From NCBI RefSeq assembly GCF_007676705.1, contig NZ_VEBF01000001.1, forward strand, positions 2,163,574 to 2,227,573: a DNA stretch of 64,000 nt, in the 5' to 3' direction. The notes under the pieces are model-generated. The model did not search any database. It was not told where the DNA came from and saw only the letters and a list, made by a program, of their open reading frames with translations. Both the position numbers and the translations under genes were made by a program. Shown one piece after another: positions 24,966 through 32,456 of this stretch; within the stretch, counting starts at the first letter, position 1; the number at the start of each line of letters is the position of its first letter. The stretch comes from Paenibacillus xylanexedens (lineage in GTDB: Bacteria; Bacillota; Bacilli; Paenibacillales; Paenibacillaceae).

Positions 24966-27098
24966 TCATTTGGCTAATCGCAACGGTCGAATGGTTACGG
25001 CCGCTGTCTTGAACCCAGGCATCCGGCAGAACGGGTCCAGTTCCGGTCGGGTTGCCCGATTCACATTCTGAACGCCGCCCCAATGCATCGGCACGAATAA
25101 GGTATCCTCCCGTATGGAATCCTTGATTCGCGAACGAACCGTGAAGCTTCCGTACACCGATTGAATCTCTACCCACTCCCCATCGTGAATGCGATGACGG
25201 GCAGCGGTAGCCGGATGAAGCTCAACGAAGTTCTCCAATTCACGGGCTGCGAGTGCCGGGCTACGATGTGTCTGCACTCCAGTAAGATAATGAGGAAGCA
25301 CACGGCCATTGGTTAGAATCAAGGGGAATTCCGGAGATACACCATCCCATCCCGGGCTGGATTCAAATGTGAATGCCGCTCTGCCGTCCGGGTGGGCGAA
25401 TCGTTCACTGAACAGCAGTCCTTCTCCCTGCTCCTCCGGGGCAGAACACGGCCAGTATACACCTTTCTCGTTACGCAAACGATCATAGGTAATACCATAG
25501 TAATCTGCCACTCCGCCACGGCTCGCCACACGAAGCTCATTAAAGATATCCTCAGCAGTGTCATATTGAAAGTAAGCGGCTTTGCCCACTTTTGCAGCAA
25601 TTCGGCATAATATATCCCAATCATCGAGCGTCTCTCCCGGCGCAGGTCGCCCCTGTTCACGGAGTAGAACACGCCCCTCCAGATTGGTGAGTGTGCCTTC
25701 ATTCTCCATATAAGATGTAACTGGCAGAACCAGATCCGCCATGCGCGCTGTCTCAGACAGAAACATATCTGCCACGATCAGAAAGTCCAGCTTGCGCAGA
25801 CCCTCTTCCACCAAACGCACATTGGGATTGGATACGACCGGGTTGGAGCCCATTACGAGCAACGCCCGAATCTCCTGATCGTGGACCTTCTCCATCATCT
25901 CGTAGGCAGACACCCCTTTCCCTGGAAGACTTGCAGGGTCCACACCCCAGACGGATGCCACATAGGCACGATCGGTTTCATTATCAATGGATCGATAGCC
26001 TGGCAGCTGATCAGCCTTCTGCCCATGCTCTCGTCCGCCCTGCCCGTTCCCCTGACCTGTGATGGCGCCATATCCACAGCCTTCTCTGCCGATTTTTCCA
26101 GTCGCCAACACCAGGTTCAGAAAGTGCCTTACGGCCATATGCCCATCCGTCTGCTGCTCCACACCTCGTGCTGTCATGATCATGCCTGTCTCTGCCTCAC
26201 CATAGGCCATCGCTGCCTGACGAATCAGCGCCAGATCAACCCCGCACGCTTGTGCCGCCAGTTCGAGTTGCAGATCAGCCAACCCTTGTATCAATTGCTC
26301 GTAACCGTGCGTTCGTTCGCCTATAAAATGAGGGTCCACCAATCCGGCATCCATAATCACTTTCAACATGGTATCTGCCAGCAGAGCATCCATGCCGGGC
26401 TTCACCTGCAAGTGAAGGTCGGCAATTGCTGCGGTTGCCGTCCTGCGTGGATCAATAACAATAATGAAAGCTCCGTTCTCCTTCGCCTGATTAAAGTACG
26501 GCAGAAGGGTAGGTTGGCATTCTGCAATATTCGTACCTGCGAGTACAATGCAGCCTGCCTTGGGAATATCAGACAGTCGGAACGTCAATCCGCGGTCCAT
26601 TCCAAATACTTTACTTCCGGCAGAAGCCGCAGCGGACATGCAGAACCGTCCATTATAGTCGATATATTTCGTCCCCAACGCAACCCTCGTGAACTTGCCC
26701 AGCAGGTAGGCCGTCTCATTTGTCAACGATCCGCCTCCGTACACCCCGACCGTATCTGCTCCATAAGAGTCTTTCAAGTCCTGAAACCGCTCTGCGATGG
26801 TCTGGATGGCCTCATCCCAGGAACAGGGTTCAAGCTCGCCATTGCGACGAATCAGCGGATGCATTAATCGTTGACCACTGAACGCATGCTGATGAGCATT
26901 CATACCCTTGACACACAGCCTGCCCTGAGAGGCTTCATTCGGAACGCCCTGAACCGTATACTCACCACGACGCTGCCCTGCAACAGGTGCAGCCAGTTCT
27001 TCAACAGTCATCTTGCATTGCACACTGCAATACGGACACTGGGTCTCCTTTACATAGAGCTTGGTGGCTGTTGGTTCTGAACTTACGGATAATCCCAT
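24966..27098 (-). CDS. nasC: Assimilatory nitrate reductase catalytic subunit
   Basis: A 710-residue molybdopterin oxidoreductase. The N-terminal [4Fe-4S] site is CPYCSVQC (C21, C24, C28) with C62 in GRLCVKG. Molybdopterin-domain motifs include GVYGGGSLTNETAYLLGKF, GRFCMSAA, GTNIAECQPTLLPY, MGSNPVVSNPN, DLVLPVTSYMENEGT and the C-terminal LTNGRVLPHYLTGVQTHRSP. Reduces nitrate to nitrite in the cytoplasm using electrons from NasB. It has no signal peptide and no membrane partner, as expected for the assimilatory type. ATG 27098 follows AAGGCGGGG by 7 nt and lies 20 bp after the nasB stop. Length and order match B. subtilis nasB-nasC. Expression should follow the upstream promoter, GlnR box and ANTAR element. 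Confidence 0.92.
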   Translation of the reverse strand: MGLSVSSEPTATKLYVKETQCPYCSVQCKMTVEELAAPVAGQRRGEYTVQGVPNEASQGRLCVKGMNAHQHAFSGQRLMHPLIRRNGELEPCSWDEAIQTIAERFQDLKDSYGADTVGVYGGGSLTNETAYLLGKFTRVALGTKYIDYNGRFCMSAAASAGSKVFGMDRGLTFRLSDIPKAGCIVLAGTNIAECQPTLLPYFNQAKENGAFIIVIDPRRTATAAIADLHLQVKPGMDALLADTMLKVIMDAGLVDPHFIGERTHGYEQLIQGLADLQLELAAQACGVDLALIRQAAMAYGEAETGMIMTARGVEQQTDGHMAVRHFLNLVLATGKIGREGCGYGAITGQGNGQGGREHGQKADQLPGYRSIDNETDRAYVASVWGVDPASLPGKGVSAYEMMEKVHDQEIRALLVMGSNPVVSNPNVRLVEEGLRKLDFLIVADMFLSETARMADLVLPVTSYMENEGTLTNLEGRVLLREQGRPAPGETLDDWDILCRIAAKVGKAAYFQYDTAEDIFNELRVASRGGVADYYGITYDRLRNEKGVYWPCSAPEEQGEGLLFSERFAHPDGRAAFTFESSPGWDGVSPEFPLILTNGRVLPHYLTGVQTHRSPALAARELENFVELHPATAARHRIHDGEWVEIQSVYGSFTVRSRIKDSIREDTLFVPMHWGGVQNVNRATRPELDPFCRMPGFKTAAVTIRPLRLAK

Positions 27099-27118
27099 CT
27101 TCCATCCCCGCCTTTCAT

Positions 27119-29296
27119 CTATATATCAGCTTGAAGTGTAGCTGCAAGTTCCTTCTGCAACTGATCATCCAGCAGCGTTTCCCGAATCGACATGAATCCC
27201 AATCGCTCCGTCCATGCCCATAACGGCTCATCATACCAGGCCGTTTGGCGATACCACTGAAGGCAGGCTGTTGCAAGCATAGCCGCTTGCCACTCCGTTT
27301 CAGCCACTCCGAGCAAGCCACCTTCCTTGACCGGATGCTCTGCATGACCGCCTGCATAGATCTCCCACCCAGCTGGTGAAGCCAGCAAGCCGATATCCTG
27401 CACCAGTGCACTCACCAAGGATCCCGGTCCTGGTGCGACGCCTATATTCACGGATGACGGCATCGCTGCACCGATCCAACGCATACGAAGTTGTGCAGCC
27501 AAGCTCCCTGCATCCCTTGCATAGAATGACAATGGGATATGATCATCCCAGCGCACCTGAACCTGTGAGTGAGCTTCGATCTCAACATCCCTTGAAAGTT
27601 CAGCCTGATTTCCATTCCGTTTAACTATCCGATATTCCGTGTTCATGATCTCTCTGTCATTAATCGATCGATTGGATACCTGTAAGTAATAGTGGATCAC
27701 AGGACGACATACCGCGCAGCCAAGCTCCGAACCCCAACCCAGCTTCTTCAAGATCAAAGATATGTCTGGTAGCCCTATCATAACAACGATGTCATCCAGC
27801 ATTTCCTTTAGCTCTGCATGCCCAAGCTCCGTACAACTGCAGACCGGCAATGAAGCAGGTTTATCCGGTGTAGCCACTGCGCCACCGCCGCTTTTTTTCA
27901 GGTTATGCGTATGTTTCAACAGAGCAGCCACCATCGGGCGACAGCCACCGCATGAACCAGAAGCCTTCGTCTGCTCCTTCACCTGATCTGTAGTCTCAAG
28001 ATCCTGTTCCTGAATAGCCTTCATAATGGCAGCCTTGGTCACATTGTTGCAGGCACATACGGTCTCCTGAGCCGGTAATGCCGCAGCAGCCACCTCAGCT
28101 GGGTCCGGGGCCCCTTCACGCGGAGCTAATTCCGCTACATCTGCACCCCGTTGCACCAGTCCAAGCAATGCCGTTCCTTCAGCTGTATCTCCAAATAAAA
28201 TGGCGCCGCGTACTTTGCCAGCCTGCATCAGTACTTTTTTGTATGTGCCCCGAATGCCATCCAGATGTTGAATTGCAGTCTGCATGCCTTCTCCGCTAAT
28301 CTCACCCGCCGAGAAAACATCAACTCCTGATACCTTCAGTTGTGAGTAAGGAATTGAACCCTTGTATTCAGTCGTTTCCTTTCCACAGAGCGTACGTGCG
28401 AGCACCTTCCCCTGTTCATATAAGGGGGCCACCAGCCCATAACTGATTCCCCGATGTTCAGCACATTCTCCAACAGCGTAGATATCCGGTATACTGGTGC
28501 GCATATAATCATCCACCATAATTGCCCGATTCGTGGCGATTCCACTTCGTCTGGCGAGGTCCACATTCGGCCGAATTCCTACAGCGACAATGACAACCTG
28601 AGCTTCAAGCTTGGAACCATCTGTGAATAGCAACCCTTGGGCCTGTGATCGCCCGGTAATTTTCTGCGTATTTTTGGCCAAAAGAAAGGACATGCCCTGC
28701 CCTTCGAGTTCCTGTTGAAGCATCGCGGCAGCCTTCTGATCCAACTGCCGATTCATAATGTAAGGGGCGTTATGGACCACCACAGCTTCCATGCCCAGAT
28801 GCAGCAACCCACGCGCAGCCTCCAGTCCAAGCAATCCACCACCAATAACGGCGGCCTTGCGATATGCTTTGGAATAATCAGACATGCGCGAACAATCATC
28901 AATCGTTCGGAAGGACATGACCCGCTCTTTATCAATTCCCGGAATCGGTGGGATAAACGGTGAAGACCCTGTCGCCAGAATCAGAACATCATAGGTTTCT
29001 TTTATTCCGGATTCCGTCTCTATATATTTTCCACGGGTATCAATGCGGTGCACCGTCTCACCTGTACATAGCCGTATATGATGCTCGGCATACCAGGTCC
29101 AATCATTGATAATGATATCCTGTAACGAATGCTCACCCTGCAATACTTTCGATAGCATGATCCGATTGTAGTTGGGACGGGGTTCATTGCCGTAAATTAC
29201 AATCTCATACGTATCAGGCTCCAGTGCGATAATCTCTTCGACACACTTCACTCCAGCCATGCCATTCCCGATAATCACCAGTTTGCTTCTGCTCAT
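27119..29296 (-). CDS. nasB: Assimilatory nitrate reductase electron-transfer subunit (FAD/NAD(P)H, BFD-type Fe-S)
   Basis: A 725-residue protein; ATG 29296 follows AGGGGGC at 6 nt, while the frame to 29395 would translate the leader RNA elements and is rejected. Order of domains: FAD/NAD(P)H oxidoreductase (LVIIGNGMAGVKCVEEI at the start; AVIGGGLLGLEAARGLLHLG for NAD; GECAEHRG), then two BFD-like [2Fe-2S] units (CACNNVTKAAIMKAI with CGGC; CSCTELGHAELK with CAVC), then a C-terminal part resembling the nitrite reductase siroheme half-domain (NIGVAPGPGSLVSALVQDIG). In that part the cysteines seen in real siroheme enzymes are absent, so it should not bind siroheme. It passes electrons from NAD(P)H to NasC. 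Confidence 0.87.
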   Translation of the reverse strand: MSRSKLVIIGNGMAGVKCVEEIIALEPDTYEIVIYGNEPRPNYNRIMLSKVLQGEHSLQDIIINDWTWYAEHHIRLCTGETVHRIDTRGKYIETESGIKETYDVLILATGSSPFIPPIPGIDKERVMSFRTIDDCSRMSDYSKAYRKAAVIGGGLLGLEAARGLLHLGMEAVVVHNAPYIMNRQLDQKAAAMLQQELEGQGMSFLLAKNTQKITGRSQAQGLLFTDGSKLEAQVVIVAVGIRPNVDLARRSGIATNRAIMVDDYMRTSIPDIYAVGECAEHRGISYGLVAPLYEQGKVLARTLCGKETTEYKGSIPYSQLKVSGVDVFSAGEISGEGMQTAIQHLDGIRGTYKKVLMQAGKVRGAILFGDTAEGTALLGLVQRGADVAELAPREGAPDPAEVAAAALPAQETVCACNNVTKAAIMKAIQEQDLETTDQVKEQTKASGSCGGCRPMVAALLKHTHNLKKSGGGAVATPDKPASLPVCSCTELGHAELKEMLDDIVVMIGLPDISLILKKLGWGSELGCAVCRPVIHYYLQVSNRSINDREIMNTEYRIVKRNGNQAELSRDVEIEAHSQVQVRWDDHIPLSFYARDAGSLAAQLRMRWIGAAMPSSVNIGVAPGPGSLVSALVQDIGLLASPAGWEIYAGGHAEHPVKEGGLLGVAETEWQAAMLATACLQWYRQTAWYDEPLWAWTERLGFMSIRETLLDDQLQKELAATLQADI

Positions 29297-29335
29297 GGGC
29301 TGCCCCCTATCTCTCTCACTCCTGAAAATAAACAG

Positions 29336-29366
29336 AAAAATCCCTTCTCCATGATTCGGAAAAGGG
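29336..29366 (-). terminator. Leader terminator of the nasBC operon (attenuator)
   Basis: Plus-strand arms CCCTTCTCC (29342-29350) and GGAAAAGGG (29358-29366) pair at 8 of 9 positions around a 7-nt loop. On the minus strand the hairpin is followed by ATTTTT (29341-29336). It lies inside the leader, between the promoter and the nasB start, so it must be bypassed for expression. Confidence 0.8.
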
Positions 29367-29406
29367 CACCGTTGCCTCCGGAATCCACACGCCATTGTGT
29401 GGATTC
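29364..29406 (-). promoter_or_regulatory. ANTAR-type two-hexaloop antitermination element, nasBC leader
   Basis: First hairpin: a perfect 10-bp stem (29381-29390 with 29397-29406, core ACAC/GTGT) with the minus-strand hexaloop AATGGC. Second hairpin: GGC/GCC stem (29374-29376 with 29365-29367) and hexaloop AACGGT. Both loops have A at position 1 and G at position 4, the recognised signature of RNA bound by ANTAR-domain proteins. The second hairpin overlaps the 5' arm of the leader terminator, so the two exclude each other. The same element is found in the narK leader on the other strand. The protein that binds it is not in this window. Confidence 0.78.
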
Positions 29407-29417
29407 ATATTAGATTC

Positions 29418-29446
29418 AGATTAAGGGAATCTCAATCGTATGTCAA
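29418..29446 (-). promoter_or_regulatory. nasBC promoter
   Basis: Minus strand TTGACA (29446-29441), a 17-bp spacer and TAATCT (29423-29418). Transcription should start near 29411, giving a leader of about 115 nt that holds the ANTAR element and terminator. The -35 element is the inner half of a GlnR/TnrA box (29441-29457). Confidence 0.75.
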
Positions 29447-29457
29447 CATAATTAACA
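29441..29457. promoter_or_regulatory. GlnR/TnrA box 1 (nasBC side)
   Basis: TGTCAACATAATTAACA is an exact match to the GlnR/TnrA consensus TGTNA-N7-TNACA. It covers the -35 element of the nasBC promoter and lies about 100 bp upstream of the narK start of transcription. Overlap with -35 argues for repression by GlnR, or for control of the opposite promoter. Confidence 0.8.
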
Positions 29458-29503
29458 CGAAAAACCCGAACCACGCTTTAAAAATGAATTATTTAAAATT
29501 ACG

Positions 29504-29520
29504 TGTAATTTTTGTTGACA
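29504..29520. promoter_or_regulatory. GlnR/TnrA box 2 (narK side)
   Basis: TGTAATTTTTGTTGACA is a second exact match to TGTNA-N7-TNACA. Its right end is the -35 element TTGACA of the narK promoter. The centre lies 63 bp (six helical turns) from box 1, so both boxes face the same side of DNA. Confidence 0.8.
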
Positions 29521-29544
29521 TCTCTATTTTCTCTTGATTATAAT
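29515..29544 (+). promoter_or_regulatory. narK promoter
   Basis: TTGACA (29515-29520), an 18-bp spacer and a perfect TATAAT (29539-29544). Transcription should begin near 29551, leaving a leader of about 170 nt before the transporter gene. Confidence 0.8.
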
Positions 29545-29554
29545 TTGAATCAAA

Positions 29555-29570
29555 ATCACAGTGCTGTGAT
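29555..29570 (+). other. Perfect palindrome at the narK transcript 5' end
   Basis: ATCACAGTGCTGTGAT is a perfect inverted repeat placed at about +5 to +20 of the predicted transcript. It can form a 6-bp stem with a GTGC tetraloop in RNA, or act as a DNA operator. The half-sites are inverted compared with CRP/FNR sites (TCACA before TGTGA), so I do not assign it to those. Confidence 0.5.
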
Positions 29571-29586
29571 CAACTCAGATGCGGGA

Positions 29587-29623
29587 ACACAATGACGTGT
29601 ACCGCCTGTCGGCAACGGGGCCG
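29587..29623 (+). promoter_or_regulatory. ANTAR-type two-hexaloop antitermination element, narK leader
   Basis: First hairpin: ACAC (29587-29590), loop AATGAC (29591-29596), GTGT (29597-29600). Second hairpin: CGGC (29610-29613), loop AACGGG (29614-29619), GCCG (29620-29623). Both loops carry A1 and G4, as required by ANTAR proteins. The right arm of the second hairpin is the left arm of the terminator that follows. The loops differ from those in the nasBC leader by one base each, so one regulator should read both. Confidence 0.8.
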
Positions 29624-29659
29624 CAAATCGTTCATATCTGGACGAATTGCGGCCTTTTT
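29619..29659 (+). terminator. Leader terminator of narK (attenuator)
   Basis: GGCCGCAA (29619-29626) pairs perfectly with TTGCGGCC (29647-29654); an inner stem TCGTTC/GGACGA extends it; TTTTT (29655-29659) follows. It stands 60 bp before the start codon, so the default state is premature stop unless the second ANTAR hairpin forms. Confidence 0.85.
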
Positions 29660-29720
29660 CTGCCTCAACATGCACATAGACAAATCACGAAGATCTCAAT
29701 TGGATGAGGAGCGATGATGG

Positions 29721-30953
29721 ATGATGGAGAGCAAAAGTTTTTGGAAAAGCGGGCATAAGCCCACCCTCTTCGGGGCGTTTATGTATTTTGACATCAGTTT
29801 TATGATATGGGGGATGCTTGGTCCACTCGCAGTTGTCATTGCATTGGACTATCCGATGACTCCGCTGGAAAAGGCCAATCTGGTCGCGTTGCCTATCCTT
29901 GGTGGCTCCATCCTGCGGCTTGTGCTTGGCTTCATGTCTGATTATATTGGTCCGAAATTGACCGCACAGATCGGGATGCTCGTCACGCTGGTTCCTTTAT
30001 TACTCGGCTGGTTATGGGTTGACTCCTTAAGCCAACTATACGTGGTAGCACTCTTGCTTGGTGTTGCAGGTGCCTCCTTTGCCGCTGCGCTACCTCTGGC
30101 GGGTCAATGGTATGGCAAGGAGCATCAGGGTCTGGCCATGGGTATTGCCGGGGCGGGTAACAGTGGAACCGTACTCGCGACGTTGTTTGCCAATCGCTTG
30201 GCTACGCATTTTGGCAGCTGGGAAGTCGTGTTCGGACTTGCTATTATACCGATCGCTCTCGTATTTATTCTCTTTTCTATCTTTGCCAAGAATAGCCCTA
30301 ACCGGCCTGAACCCAAGAAATTGTCCCAATACGGAAGTCTGCTTAAACAAAAAGATGCCTGGGTATTCTGTGCCTTCTATTGTGTAACCTTTGGCGGCTT
30401 CGTTGGATTATGTAACTATCTCACCATCTTCTTCAACACCCAGTACGGGCTCTCTCCTGTTCGTGCCGCTGACATTACCACCTTCTGTGTGATCGCAGGC
30501 AGTTTCTTCCGGCCTGTCGGGGGTTATCTGGCGGACAAAATTGGCGGAACACGTATGCTGACTTTTCTTTACACAGGAGCCTGTATCATGCTAATCGGTG
30601 TATCCTTCATGCCACCGCTGCCTGTTGTAGTCATCATGTTGTTCCTCGGCATGATGTGTCTGGGAGCTGGAAATGGTTCCGTGTTCCAACTCGTTCCCCA
30701 ACGCTTTGGCAACGAGATCGGTCTGATGACAGGCATTGTAGGTGCCGCTGGCGGATTGGGCGGGTATGCACTGCCGCTGATTCTCGGTCAACTGTATAGC
30801 AGCTATCAATCCTATACACCAGGCTTTGTTATTCTTAGCCTGATTGCAGCAGCTTCCCTAATCCTTGTTCTCTTCATGCAATCCCGCTGGCGTGTGAGCT
30901 GGTTGAGTCGAGGCAACAAAGGCATGGCGGAATCGACGTCCCTCTCTTCGTAA
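29721..30953 (+). CDS. narK: Nitrate/nitrite MFS transporter (NarK/NasA type)
   Basis: A 410-residue membrane protein with about 12 helices. It shows the nitrate-porter signatures: FDISFMIWGMLGPL in helix 1 with the conserved F/W region, GSILRLVLGFMSDYIGPK, and the glycine-rich AGAGNSGTVLATLFANRLA and GAAGGLGGYALPLILG motifs in helices 5 and 11. The family imports nitrate or exchanges nitrate and nitrite. GAGGAG (29706-29711) lies 9 nt before ATG 29721. It is divergent from nasBC and shares with it GlnR boxes and ANTAR leaders, so its job is nitrate uptake for assimilation; B. subtilis calls the equivalent gene nasA. Monocistronic, with a strong terminator at 31008-31060. Confidence 0.9.
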   Translation: MMESKSFWKSGHKPTLFGAFMYFDISFMIWGMLGPLAVVIALDYPMTPLEKANLVALPILGGSILRLVLGFMSDYIGPKLTAQIGMLVTLVPLLLGWLWVDSLSQLYVVALLLGVAGASFAAALPLAGQWYGKEHQGLAMGIAGAGNSGTVLATLFANRLATHFGSWEVVFGLAIIPIALVFILFSIFAKNSPNRPEPKKLSQYGSLLKQKDAWVFCAFYCVTFGGFVGLCNYLTIFFNTQYGLSPVRAADITTFCVIAGSFFRPVGGYLADKIGGTRMLTFLYTGACIMLIGVSFMPPLPVVVIMLFLGMMCLGAGNGSVFQLVPQRFGNEIGLMTGIVGAAGGLGGYALPLILGQLYSSYQSYTPGFVILSLIAAASLILVLFMQSRWRVSWLSRGNKGMAESTSLSS

Positions 30954-31007
30954 GGCTTACAACAACTCGGCTGTTAACCAAGGTACAGTGTTTACGGGTG
31001 ATCCATA

Positions 31008-31060
31008 AGTAACCAAAGGAACAGCGTTGCCCCATCAGGCAGCACTGTTCTTTTGGTTAC
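31008..31060. terminator. Bidirectional terminator between narK and fabF
   Basis: GTAACCAAA-G-GAACAG (31008-31023) pairs with CTGTTC-T-TTTGGTTAC (31045-31060) around a loop of about 20 nt. It serves the convergent narK (plus) and fabF-like (minus) genes. Confidence 0.75.
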
Positions 31061-31074
31061 GGCGGTCTTTCTGC

Positions 31075-32319
31075 TTAAGATGAATACTTTTGAAGGACAA
31101 TAACGGCATTATGGCCCCCGAATCCAAAGGAATTAGACATCCCAATCCGCAGCTCTGCTTTTCTTGCCTCGTTAGGCACGTAATCCAGATCACATTCGGG
31201 GTCCCTCTGCTCTTGATTGATAGTTGGAGGAATGATACCATGCCGCAGGGTTTGAATAAGCGAGATAGCTTCCGCACCGCCTGCTGCACCAAGCATATGT
31301 CCCGTCATGGATTTATTCGCCGTAACCGGTATGTCATAGGCAGCTGTCCCGAAAAGTTGCTTAATCGCTCTCGTCTCGGACAGGTCACCCGCCTCTGTAC
31401 TGGTGGCATGAGCATTAATCACATCAACTTCTTCGGGTCCAATCTGAGCCTCTCTCAGTGATGCTTTCATCGCCAGATATGCACCCCGGCCTTCCGGATG
31501 GGTAGCTACCATATGATACGCATCTGAACTGGCACCATATCCAATCACTTCGGCAAGAATATTCGCCCCTCTTGCCAGTGCATGAGATAGTGACTCAACG
31601 ATCAGAATTCCAGCGCCCTCCGCCATGACAAAACCGTCTCTCCCCGCATCAAATGGACGGCTTGCTGCTTGGAACGCTTCATTTCGTGTAGACAACGCTG
31701 TCGCATTACCGAAGCTTGCCAGTGACACCTCTGTTACAGCAGCTTCTGTCCCCCCAGCAATAATAACATCGGCTCCGCCATGACGGATTAACCGGAATGC
31801 CTCTCCTATGGCTGTATTGCCAATGGAACAAGCCGTTACGGGCGACAATGTCGGCCCCCAACAGCCGAATCTCATACTGACCATAGCTGCAGCCATATTG
31901 GATATCATCATGGGTACCAGGGTTGGGCTGACTCGCGCAGGTCCCCGATCGGACAGAACCTTGCCTTGTTCCATCAATGTCTGGATGCCGCCTATGCCTG
32001 AACCAATATATACCCCTACGCGTTCGCGGTCCAGTTCGTCCATCACAAGGCCTGATTGCGATACAGCCTGATCCGCAGCAGCAACAGCAAATTGAACGAA
32101 TCGATCCATGCGCCTTGCTTCCTTGCGTCCAAAACGCTCTTCACCATCAAAGTCACGGACCACACCAGCGATTTTCGTTTTGTACGAAGCTGTATCAAAA
32201 TGTTCTATATGTGATATCCCTGATCTACCCTCAATCAATCCGTTCCAGAATGTATCTACATCATTTCCCAAAGGAGAGATAACTCCCATTCCCGTAATCA
32301 CGACTCGTTCCATGTCCAT
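31075..32319 (-). CDS. fabF: Beta-ketoacyl-ACP synthase II (FabF-like)
   Basis: A 414-residue condensing enzyme. Active-site Cys in SPVTACSIGNTAIGEAF (about 165), catalytic His in NAHATSTEAGDLSE (about 305) and KSMTGHMLGAAGG (about 342), plus the end SNSFGFGGHNAVI. It elongates acyl-ACP with malonyl-ACP in fatty acid synthesis. AAGGAGG lies 5 nt before ATG 32319. No fabH, acpP or other fab genes are near, so this is likely a stand-alone or second copy rather than the housekeeping gene, perhaps used under conditions sensed by the divergent XRE regulator. Enzyme type is sure. Confidence 0.88.
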   Translation of the reverse strand: MDMERVVITGMGVISPLGNDVDTFWNGLIEGRSGISHIEHFDTASYKTKIAGVVRDFDGEERFGRKEARRMDRFVQFAVAAADQAVSQSGLVMDELDRERVGVYIGSGIGGIQTLMEQGKVLSDRGPARVSPTLVPMMISNMAAAMVSMRFGCWGPTLSPVTACSIGNTAIGEAFRLIRHGGADVIIAGGTEAAVTEVSLASFGNATALSTRNEAFQAASRPFDAGRDGFVMAEGAGILIVESLSHALARGANILAEVIGYGASSDAYHMVATHPEGRGAYLAMKASLREAQIGPEEVDVINAHATSTEAGDLSETRAIKQLFGTAAYDIPVTANKSMTGHMLGAAGGAEAISLIQTLRHGIIPPTINQEQRDPECDLDYVPNEARKAELRIGMSNSFGFGGHNAVIVLQKYSS

Positions 32320-32390
32320 TTCATCCTCCTTCAGTGCTGTTGTCTACCTTACGCTTACGCTCTGCTACTAATAGTGCACTTTCGAATATC

Positions 32391-32422
32391 CTATTACAAG
32401 TTGTCAATTATAATAGTATAAT
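32391..32422 (+). promoter_or_regulatory. Regulator promoter with inverted repeat, fabF/XRE intergenic region
   Basis: TTACAA (32394-32399), a 17-bp spacer and TATAAT (32417-32422) make a good promoter for the XRE-type gene. The repeat CTATTA (32391-32396) and TAATAG (32411-32416) frames its -35/-10 region with a 14-bp gap and is a candidate operator for the regulator itself. TTGACA on the minus strand (32407-32402) may be the fabF -35, so one site could control both genes. Confidence 0.55.
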
Positions 32423-32456
32423 GACTACCATGATAACGAGGATCGAAGGTGATGGA

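Noticed and set aside
25881..26867. A 328-residue plus-strand frame within nasC.
   Set aside because: Antisense to a clear molybdoenzyme; composition (His, Cys, Arg-rich) typical of a shadow frame.
29555..29570. CRP/FNR operator before narK.
   Set aside because: The half-sites are inverted (TCACA...TGTGA) and lie downstream of the predicted transcription start.
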